Shown: in pieces, positions 55,001 through 64,000 of the stretch
How the letters are laid out: each line of letters begins with the position of its first letter
How positions within the stretch are numbered: position 1 is the stretch's first letter
Source of the DNA: Lindgomyces ingoldianus
Lineage: Eukaryota; Ascomycota; Dothideomycetes; Pleosporales; Lindgomycetaceae
DNA length: 64,000 nt
Direction: 5' to 3'
NCBI RefSeq assembly: GCF_010093535.1
Contig: NW_022985196.1
Coordinates: forward strand, 434,001 to 498,000
Program-made: the position numbers and the translations under genes
Notes under the pieces: model-generated
The model's input: the letters and a program-made list of their open reading frames with translations, nothing else
Databases searched by the model: none
Told to the model about the DNA's origin: nothing

Positions 55001-56868
55001 ACTTTCCAGGTGTGACCTTCTCATCCCCTTTCTCCTTGTTCCACAACAACTTCAGGCTTTCAGATCTCTGGCGCCATGCAGTAGACCTGAGTTCCCGAAG
55101 TCTTTGCTCCATCTCGAAGTACGTCCTACACTCGTCAAGAGAGTATATAAGAACACGACCGGTCCAGTCCGTTAGTCGGATACTAGTAATATCGCTCCGT
55201 TTAGTGTCTCTTGACTTCCCATTCTGTGAGATGCTGAACGCTTTAACGTCTTCTTCCACAACCGTGATAGACTTGACGAATTCGCTAGACAAGGGTTTGT
55301 GTCCACAAGTGACGACGGCATGCGAGCCAATATTCATCATCCAAAGTAACGGTACATGAATAATGCTGTTGGTAGGTCCATTCCCAAACTTATTGAAAGC
55401 TTGCTCCATGTCTCTTTCTCGAAGTGGCTCGTAGGGGTAGTAAGACTGCATGAGACTCCGAGGAGGGTGAAGACGGTCCGTCTTTCCTAGCGTGGTTTTC
55501 GGGGGGACTTGGATGTCGAAGTACGGAACGCATGAGAAGATTACGGATTGGGAATCATCTCGTTCGCTTTCGTCGCCTCGTATTACAGTCCCGGGTTCGA
55601 TGAACATGCCGTCTAGGAATGCCTTTAGCTTTTCTTTCTCAACTCTCTCTAGGGTCTTGGCTGTGAGTTGTTGCAAGCGACGGGATAGACCTTGGATGTT
55701 CACACATGTGTTCTAGTAAAATCTCAGATTGAAAACCTCCGAAGAAAGCCTAAGTTAAACGAAGGAAGGGAATTCGAGGTGAAAGAACCACACACCTTGA
55801 ACTGAGCGAAATCCAAAAGATCGTCGTGAAGATGATACCAACGGACAGAAACACTCGACGAAATCGATGCATTCTCTGGCCCAGGAAGCACGTGAATCTC
55901 GATCGTCATTCTGGACTCTGCCATAACCGAACGGGCCTTTAGAATCTTGAGGCTCTCTAGCTTCATCTCGCGGAGGCCGCGGGGTTTCTTCGTGCCCTCG
56001 TCAAGCTTTGGGTTTAGTTGCGGGTGGCGCCATTTAGTGTTCCACGAGAACGAGAGGATGTTTCCATCGCGGTCTTTGGGTGGAATAATGGTCCGAGGTG
56101 GAGGTGGAGGGGTAGGAACAGGTTCGGACTCTTCTTCGGATTCTGTGAGTGTTGCATCGTCGTCATCGTCATTGCCATCGCCATCATCACCGTCATTTTC
56201 TTCTTCATATCTATATCCTACTTCTTCTTCATCTTCGTTTTCAATCCGAACCACCTCTCGGACTACTGGAGATGGTCTTCGTAGAGATCTGTCCCTAGAC
56301 CTTCGATCCAAACTCGCCCTCGATCTTGACTTCGATCTTGACCTCGATCTTGATCGGCCCCGCCGCTCAGCCTCCCGACGTCTTACTATTAATCCTGGCG
56401 GTTTCCTATCCTTCTGAATAATAATTTCATCGGAACGTGGACTACTGAAAGAATGAGGTCGCGAACTCGACCGTTTCCAAAAAGACAGCGTGACGACAAA
56501 TTTCGGTTTAACCACAGAGTCCCAAACAATAGGCATAATTACCTCTCCGAGGCTAGTCTCAATGTCAAACTTCTCTTCCTCGACTTCTTTCTTCATGGTT
56601 TCGTCATCAGTCCGTGCATAGGCTTGCTGCACCAACGATTTGAACGACTTGTGATGAAATTTAGCTAGCTATTCAGAATGTGGCTAAAATTCATTAAGGG
56701 GAGACTCACATCCCAAGTTCTGCAGTTCTCGAAAGGAAACAGAAACTGCTTTCCGGCATGATCTCTAAAGACCAGGGCCTTGTCCTCGTCTCCATCGTTA
56801 CCACGGTTCTCGGGGAACGTGGGAATGCGATGACGACCAAATCGTTTTGGAGACGCGGACGCTTCCAT
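52014..56868 (-). CDS. very large CorA-like (Mg2+ transporter-type) membrane protein
   Basis: Three minus-strand exons: 56868-56710, 56668-55796, 55712-52014; 1576 aa. The N-terminus has a short ubiquitin-like/DUF module (DKALVFRDHAGKQFLFPFEN). Next come an RS-like repeat (RSRSRSRSKSRSRAS) and a long acidic stretch (DGDDGDGNDDDDDATL) with a proline run. The long middle is a helical, mostly cytosolic region. Near residue 1225 is the CorA signature: helix 1 (ILVFTVVTIIFLPLSFVTSY) ending in LGMN, which carries the GMN selectivity motif, and a second helix (IPLTAVTMGSILLIAYNG). The C-terminal tail is Pro/Tyr-rich and disordered. Known for the fold: pentameric Mg2+ channels. For these giant fungal members, transport is not demonstrated; a signalling role is also possible. 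Confidence 0.82.
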
Positions 56869-57364
56869 TGCAGGTGACGAGTGATTCTAACGTAAAGCTC
56901 GGCACGGGCAGCATTGGACGCGAGGTTGTGTAAGAAGACATAATAATGGGTTTGACGCGTGAAGAGCTCGGGATTTGATATTTGGCCCCCACATCATCTT
57001 TCTTTTCAGCCTCAGACTAGCGCTGCAGATCATCTTAATTTATTGGCCAGTACGAGGAGCAGCGCACGTGTGATAGATCTTTGCTCACCTGGGAACCCAA
57101 GCAGATTGAGGATATGATAAAGAATGGTATCATCTTCTGATGTTAAGGGTCGGTCTAGCTCTGCACTGCCAGCTCCAGCTCCGGCAATTCGACCGTACTA
57201 TGATGTAAAGAAAGCGCCGCTCAGCCTTTTGCTTTCACAGAAACTCCCACCTCATTTTCTAAAGAAAAAGTAACCAAAACCCCAGGTTTGAACGAAACCC
57301 AACATCCACAAAAAAACCCCATGATCAATCTCCCAAGCCCAATCAAAGCTCAACCCCCAAAACC
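56869..57364. other. promoter of the CorA-like gene and 3' flank of the Bys1-like gene
   Basis: No ORF with support. Confidence 0.4.
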
Positions 57365-57979
57365 CTACAACCACATCCCTCTCAACCCAGCACAAACCTC
57401 AAATGCCACACCCGCGCCCCGATTACACCTCCCAACCGGCTGTTTCTGCCCGGGCACCGGGACATAATACACGCTCTCCTTACACGTCTCTCCCGGCTTA
57501 CATTCCATCTTTCCGCACCCGTAATCATTCGTTCCCGCAACTACCTGAAGTCCAGCTTCATGTCCAGGACAGTGACTCGCGTCATCCCCTTCCACGCAAT
57601 CGATAAGGCTGATGTCGTACCAGACGGCATCGTCACTGAGACTGTACTCGAATTGCGTGATTTGGTCTGCGTGGAGTGGGTTCTTGGAGATTTTGAGCGA
57701 AACGCCGCAATGGAGGCAGGGGGCTCGCAGGGGTTCGCGGTAGATGGTGTTAGGAAGGAGGGGGGTGGAAGAAGGGGCCGATGAGGCCGAGTCTTGGGAC
57801 CAGATGTACAATGGGTAGGAGCAGGAATTGAGGATTGTGGCGTTTCCTGGAGTCGGTGCAAGGGCGGTGAAAGTGCTGCTAGGTGTGTAGGCTGGGTGGC
57901 CGTCGGTTTGGGGACGGGGATGGGGGAGGGCGCCGGTGAGGAGAGGGAGGAGAGGGAGGAGGGATAGGAGGGCGTGCAT
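57365..57979 (-). CDS. secreted Bys1/thaumatin-like protein
   Basis: Intronless, 204 aa from the ATG at 57979 (an upstream in-frame ATG at 58015 would add 12 residues before the signal peptide). MHALLSLLPLLPLLTGALP is a clear signal peptide. The mature protein begins with a Pro/Thr-rich segment, then NATILNSCSYPLYIWSQDS, the conserved N-terminal strand of Bys1-like antigenic thaumatin-like proteins. Cysteines are spaced through the domain. The motif TQFEYSLSDDAVWYDISLID matches the family's binding-cleft strand. Relatives are small secreted proteins of fungi, some developmentally or host-induced. Biochemical role unknown. Confidence 0.8.
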   Translation of the reverse strand: MHALLSLLPLLPLLTGALPHPRPQTDGHPAYTPSSTFTALAPTPGNATILNSCSYPLYIWSQDSASSAPSSTPLLPNTIYREPLRAPCLHCGVSLKISKNPLHADQITQFEYSLSDDAVWYDISLIDCVEGDDASHCPGHEAGLQVVAGTNDYGCGKMECKPGETCKESVYYVPVPGQKQPVGRCNRGAGVAFEVCAGLRGMWL

Positions 57980-59089
57980 GGTTTTGGGTATCTTATTGAT
58001 GCGTGAAAAGGGCATATATTTGAAATCGTGCGCGGTCGTTGTCGATGTAAAGATAATAAACGTTAAATCGTAGAGTCGTAGATCGTAGATTCGTTCGTGC
58101 CTCCTCCTATGTTAGCTAGTAGCCTCTTGTTATATTTGTTAGAGAAAATTGGATTCTCAGAATCGCAAATGGACGTTCTTGGAGAAGAAAAGGGTAAATT
58201 ACAAAAAACCCTCCTTCCAAACGGTCCTTCTTGTACTCCCCGCCGAGAACCCATTGTCTCTTAAAGTCTATTCCCTTTTCTTTCTGGTGGCGCTTTGTCT
58301 GAATGTTGTGATAAGGATTCCGTAGGCCTTCTAAGACTTACTTTGTCCTGTTAAGGTACCAACACGTTCGCACGTCATCCCATTGTGCAGTTTTACTGGT
58401 TAATTCTGACCACCTGGCGAAATTTTACTTTCCCCAAAGATATTTGTGGCGTAGAAAGAGCCTCTTTAAAAAACAAAAGAAAGGAAAATGAAAAGAGGGA
58501 AGTTTGTTGGCTCCAGTATCGCTGATAGAATGACGGCGAGAGACAGATTTGTGAGTTTTAATTGGTCGAAAGTTGAAACTTCCGGCTACCCTTGTCTCTG
58601 CCGCTTCGAGGGAATTCTAGAAGTGCGATGAGGTCTGCATTTGGCGATGGAAACATCGATGCGGACGCTGATACGCGCGCTTGCGATTTCTTTCCGGCGA
58701 AATGTAAGCCGTCCGCCTAGCCTCAGCTGGGGGAAATAGTTGAGGTGGCATTTGAAGTGGACATGGCAATTGACTGTTAGTTGCGAGATACTCTGGGAAA
58801 GATCATATAGATAGATTCTTTGGAAATATGCTACAGAGAACACCGACATATAAAGAGGATAATAGGTGTAAGGTATAGACAAACCGAAATACCTCGATCA
58901 TGCTCCCTACTCCGTCGCCTTTACCCATGCGAAACTTTCCATTCCCTTCCGAAGATGTTCTAAACCCTAGTGTTTTACATAATGCTAAATAGTTGGCACG
59001 GCGATGCGAAATTGAAATAGGCAAAGAGAACACCTGGGGCAAAACAACTAGTATGAATAGCTAAAATTTAGAAAGCGCAACGTTAAGAA
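57980..59089. other. 1.1-kb intergenic region
   Basis: No supported gene. A minus-strand ORF at 58586-58882 lacks a domain. Confidence 0.4.
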
Positions 59090-61189
59090 CTACTCATACT
59101 CATATACTGCGGGACCGAGAGGAATGGTAGGATTCGGATATGTTCCACTCTGTGCGTAGCACGAGTACATAGGACTACGAATATTTGTTAGTAACACGAC
59201 ATTAAAGGAATAGAGAAGCTTGACTTACTCTTCATACCCAGTCCAGCCCACACACTTCCAGCAATTGAAAAGTCCTGTCGGATCATATATCTTCTTCACC
59301 GCCAGCAGCTTATTGTAGTTACTTCCAAAGAAAGTCTGCTGCCAGTTCTCTTCGGTCCAATCCCCCTCATTCATATAACACCCACCATCTGGCGTGATCG
59401 CCTTGAACGGCTGTATCGACGCCGAAATGGTGTTTTGGATTTGGGTTCGAACGTTGAGAGGGGTGTTGGATGTCCAGATTCCTCCCATGATGACTTCCCA
59501 CATGGAATCTCTCCACGCCGGATTTACTCCAGTCTTGGCATTGTCTGGCTGGTTGAGAGGACCCGTCGCGTAAAGTTGAGCAGATCCACCACCTTTATTC
59601 GTAACTGATATTTGCATGGCAGATAAGACGGCGTTGACAACGCTAGAGATCTTTTCTTCAGTCGTGAAAAGCTTCTTGGGAACGAAACGGCCGGATTCAG
59701 CGAGACCGAGACCAACAGGGCCATTGCGCGCGATAGAGGGTGATTCTGAGAATTTGTGCCACTCGGAAAATTTGGGGAAGGTGTGGTATGTGTTGTCATG
59801 GATCGTGAGGTTAGGGTATGATGTGAGGAAGTCGTGCCATTGAGCTGTGATCGCTTTTATGGCTTCGGTGTCACTGCTAGGTAGAATTTGCAGTGAGACC
59901 ATGTGATCAGGGAGAAGGAAATTGTAGCCAGCGATACCGTGTTTGGCAAAGAGGGTTTGGTTTCGAGCGAGTGCTGTTATGATATCGCGATGTACCTTTG
60001 ATTCCGTGATGTCTGTCGGAGGAGTCCAGTTGGCTTGGAAGCTGTATACGTTCAGAGGAATCGCAGGATGGAGCTGGAACTTGTAGGCAGTCAGAACGGC
60101 GTAGGTTCCTCCACCACCGCCTCGCATAGCCCAGAAAAGATCGGGATCTGTGCATTCATTGATGGTGCGGACCTTGCCATCGGCAGTTACGACATCAAAC
60201 TCAATAGCCTGATCGACCATCAGTCCCCACGTCGGTCCTAAAGGTCCGTGGCCGCCGCCTTGTCCGAAACCTCCTGCGATACCGACGGAGCTGACTGCGC
60301 CAACTGTGACGAGCATGTTCAATGGCTCAAAGAACTCCCAGGCTTCTTGAGCCTGGATACCAGCACCGACTTGACCTACGTTGGTGTACTGGGTCTTGCA
60401 GCCCTTGGGTTGAAAAGTCTTGTAGTACTTCGCGTCTTTCATGTTGTGTGTCCAGATAGCGAGAGAGTTTGCCGCATTGCTACGTCCGAAGTAATCATGA
60501 CCAGTATTCTTGATAGATACTCGAATTCCGTGCTCCCGAGTGAAATTAAGAGCCTTGCTAATATCGTCTGCAGTGTGGGCTTCAACATAATACGACGAAA
60601 GGCGACCGAGCTGGCATTGCCCGGAGACAGGAGAAGAAGGAGCGAAAGAGTTGAGGATGCAATTCGACGGCCCGCAAGTTTCCCAGTCGAGAAATTCCAT
60701 AGAGCCGTATTGTGCGGTTCGGGAAATACCGTCCATATAGTGAGTCGCCACCTTCTTGCACTCCTCACTGGACATGCCGGAGTAACAAGGGGCAGCCCAA
60801 GGGACAGTAATTTTGAGGTTACCGCCGATGCTGTGGTTGAAGGCACCCCACTGACTCGCGGAGGGCCAACAGGGTTTTCCTGGGATGCAGGTATAGTTGG
60901 AGATGGGGGTCATGTCGTCGGTAGGGGAGATAGGAGAGTGGTGGGTGCCGGATATGCAAGCAGAATAGAAAGTAAAGGATCCGAGGATAGCGGTGCCGCA
61001 CAGGAGAGAAATCAAGAGCCATGTCGAGGGCAGGCGCCGAGCACTCTGCATGCCGTCCTGCTTGGAGAAGGGTCGCCATCGTTCAATCCTCCTTCTGATG
61101 TCTGTTGCCATGCTCTTTCCTTCTAGGTCACTGTCGAGAAGCGCATACTTCTCGTCCAGCAGCGGCTCCCTCTCCATGGAGCTCATCAT
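59090..61189 (-). CDS. membrane-anchored FAD-linked oxidase (VAO/BBE family)
   Basis: Two minus-strand exons: 61189-59229 and 59174-59090; 681 aa. The terminal intron has a GTAAGT donor, a TTACTAACAAAT branch site and a CGTAG acceptor. It adds 28 residues (ending PAVYEYE); without splicing the frame stops just past the donor. Start chosen at MMSSMEREPLL. A type II membrane anchor lies at about residues 56-78 (TWLLISLLCGTAILGSFTFY), so the enzyme probably faces the secretory lumen or cell exterior. The PCMH FAD domain carries NTGHDYFGRS, where the His is the usual 8-alpha-histidyl FAD attachment. The second, cysteine-type attachment motif seems absent (GGFGQGGGHGPLG). The BBE motif near the C-terminus is YNKLLAVKKIYDPTGLFNCW. 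Substrate unknown; relatives oxidise sugars, alkaloids or secondary metabolites. Confidence 0.88.
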
Positions 61190-64000
61190 TCCGCTATGGC
61201 TCAAGGCCAAGCAGGATGAGTCTTGCGGGATTGCACGATATACGGCCAATGCCCCTCAAAAGCGTACCTCCAAGCTCTTTCTATCTTATAAGATGGGGGA
61301 CCAGTAAGGAAATGCACCGGGGCATACAGAGGAAGAAATTTCGACAACTCCAGTCACACAAAACAAGCAACAGCCAGAAATGATGGGAGTAGAGTACAGC
61401 AACCTCACAATTAAACAGGCTGCGGCAAGGAAATCAGTCGCACTCAAAGCTCACCTCGATTCGATGATATATATACATCATCGGGGCCTTGAATTCTTAA
61501 ATACGGCTCTCTAGCCCCGAACTGCCATCCATATTTGGCAAATGGCTTACCTTCTCAGCCCCCAGCCCTCGAACCAGCGTGCGCCAATCACAGCTAGCAG
61601 GTCGCCGAAGAAAAAAGCGACTCCGCTCGACAAGTCCCACATGCTGAAATCATTTCAATCTCACGCGCAAAGGCAAAAAAAGGCGTTAGGCAGAAACCGC
61701 GCGTGGAGCTGAAGGATATTTGGTGGTGGAGGATGGTGGAGGAGGGGAACAATATGGTGTTGGGAGCATGCCCCTATCCCAAAGCCCTGGTTGCGCGTGC
61801 AGGGCAGCGATCGTGCAGCGTTTTGCCTGCCCGCAGCATGCCTTCTGGTTCCGCCCCCCGCTCGTTCGGGAACGGGGCGCTTATCGTTGGCTGTGCCTGA
61901 CAGCGCCGCTATCGTGCCGACGAACCAGCATCCAGTTCCTCACCTGAAAACATGCGAAACTAGGTCCTTTTATCGTGCGTCAGAGGGACACGGAGATCGT
62001 GTGATTCCCGCCCCACATGCCTCCTCGATCAACTTTTTGCGCTCCGCCTCCACGAGGGATTCTGAGGGTGGCCTCACGAATTGCCTAGGCGCATATCTTG
62101 TTGGATTCGAACTCAATTGTGTCATCATTGGCCGAGAAAAGCCGATCACAGTTCGCTGGAGTGGCAAACCTAGCCTCTAAATACCTATTCCAGCCCCGTG
62201 TAGGACAGACAACTGCCATGGCGGGGAAGTGCTTACTCTGAATGTTTCTGGGCCTGATTCTGGCTTCTGCGAATCAATTCACCAGTGCTAAAGAGAATGC
62301 CTGAATGAATTCGCCCCAATCGTTCACCGCAACCACTCTAAGTCCTCACAGCCCTTCCCAGCGCCTACTCAAACCTCATGTTCATGGCCCTTCACCCTTG
62401 GCATTAGACCCAACTTTACGCCCGCAGAGTCTGCGACCAGTTCAACCCACCTGATCAGCAAACTCTCCAGGCACCCATCACCGAAGCTATCCGTTGGAAG
62501 GCAGACTCATAATCCTCCATACTCGATCCAATTCTTCTAACAGCCCGCAAATGTGTAAGCCTCGGGAGCATCCACGTTATGTAGAGAGAGGTACAGGCAC
62601 GAATGGATAGTAGCTTGGCCTAGTTACAAATGCCCTTCCGCCTTCCAGAGCAAATCCTGAGCCATAATCCAGTCTACAATATTGTGGTCTGACAGATACA
62701 ATCCGTACGTGGTTTCGCAGGATATCTAACCGAAATCGCGATGTTAGTTGCACTTCTCACTGATAGGCTTTAGATGCTCTCCGTACAGTCGCACAGCCTA
62801 TTTTCCCCCTCGTTCGTGGTTCACCGCGTCGCACTGCCAGGTCTCACTGCGGAGAAGAAAGGTTTAGTACGGATCCGTGTATTTCAATCGGTTCGCTGGA
62901 TTAGGCAATTGGCATATCCTTCTCGCTAGGTTCCAGCTCCCGCCCTCCCAAGCCACGAAGCTCTGCACACATGATACGTACTGGGAATGGCTTGTTTCTT
63001 TGTCTTCAATCCTCATTACAGCATCAACGCACGTAATTGCTTCTAGCGACCGGCAGCACCGGTAAAGAGGACGAGCTTAACCAAAGCCTCTCGCAGCCTT
63101 CTCATGAAGGCTTACCTTGTTTTGGATGTGGAATATTGGGGGTGTTCGACTAACTGGGAGTATAAGTCAAGTGCAACGCCTGGCTTCCCGATTCAGGACA
63201 GTGCACGATGCCTGCAAAGTGGTACGGTTTTGACAATGATAAGGGTGGGTGAGTGAAGTGGTTTGAAAACAAAAAAAAATCAACTACGAGAGGAGTACCT
63301 GAGACTCGGACTCGAGACTCATGTGACGGTCGGGCTCACGGATAAGGCACAAGAAGACGCTGGTTTAAGACCAGTGGAAACCATTTACTAAACGATGCCG
63401 ACGATGCACTCCAGTTTGTTGAACCGTGCTAATTGCACACCCGAGTCTGCTCTACAAACTCCTACTCTTTTAACCAAGAATAGGAAGGTATTTTCCTCAT
63501 CAGAAAGCCCCAATATAGGTTTAAATTAATTCTACTGGATAAGCGACCTATTACCCGACGGGACTAGCCATGTGATAGTGTATCATCGGGCTTTGAGGAA
63601 GCGGTAACGGTAGGCGACACACGTGGTCTTTAACCCGGGCCAGTTCGAGAAAATAAACGTTCTCGTCAAGGCACTGATCCAATGGATCCCGCCAGGTGAT
63701 GTAATCGGACCGGCCGATCCCGAATGCCACTGGATTATCACAACGCCTGTAAAAACAACAAATGCGTTGGTGTGGTGCGGAGATCCAGAGCAACCTCGAC
63801 GACGGTAACGATCGCATAGTGTTCGAGGGCATTGATCTTCAAATCTTGAAATTCTTCTTTTAGGAACAGTCCTAAATCAGAACCTTTTGGTTAGTGTACA
63901 TCCAGCTTCAAGTGGCTCCTGGATAGTTTAAACGCCGCCTCTACGCCACTAATCTGCAATGCATAATCTTCCTGGGAAGATCCGCTATTAAGCCCTCCCT
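61190..64000. other. 2.8-kb region without supported genes
   Basis: Short overlapping ORFs at 61703-62180 and at 63551-63832 (both strands) have no recognisable domain. A possible diverged coding remnant at 63623-63808 (plus; FEKINVLVKALIQWIPPGD) cannot be confirmed. No repeat, tRNA or element recognised. Confidence 0.4.

Noticed and set aside
63551..63832. 93-codon minus and 61-codon plus ORFs near the right edge
   Set aside because: They are antisense to each other, with no domain or splice support. A remnant is possible but cannot be shown.

Overview
The window is nuclear DNA of a filamentous ascomycete (Pezizomycotina). The genes carry short GT-AG introns with CTAAC/CTAAT-like branch sites, and several families are fungal (DUF3176, Bys1-like, fungal-type CorA-like protein, patatin/NB-ARC/TPR receptor). 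A leotiomycete is my best guess, but class level is not provable from sequence alone.

Left arm, 1-18.5 kb: the 3' end of a disordered-protein gene; MVP1 (retromer-associated PX-BAR sorting nexin); DCN1 (Nedd8 ligase for cullins), whose second intron position holds a 2.8-kb segment with a long same-strand ORF; the ribosomal protein eL32 gene in six exons; and two intronless genes of unknown function, one encoding 1488 aa with coiled coils.

Accessory block, about 18.5-39 kb: long gene-poor DNA around a fungal NOD-like receptor (patatin, NB-ARC, then 16 full near-identical 42-aa TPR units plus a partial one). Also here are a one-unit relic of the same TPR array, a 718-bp element with 26-bp terminal inverted repeats and a 6-bp target-site duplication, a degraded ORF, a DUF2235 hydrolase gene, an alpha-L-fucosidase (GH29) pseudogene with three lesions, an intact seven-exon glyoxalase II gene and a frameshifted orphan gene. 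Immunity-type genes, a mobile element and decaying genes together suggest a fast-evolving region.

Right arm, 39-64 kb: a small acidic orphan, a single-pass cell-surface protein, a DUF3176 membrane protein, EFL1/RIA1 (60S maturation GTPase) divergent from a tandem-PH protein, a very large CorA-like membrane protein, a Bys1/thaumatin-like secreted protein and a membrane-anchored FAD-linked oxidase. The last 2.8 kb has no gene I can support.

The most unusual signal is at DCN1. Skipping the 2.8-kb segment gives a normal 274-aa Dcn1. Splice-like sites inside the segment would instead include an in-frame 2160-nt cassette between the UBA-like and PONY halves. I assembled exon structures by hand from splice consensus and frame continuity; each total for an intact multi-exon gene is divisible by three, except where an unresolved junction is stated.
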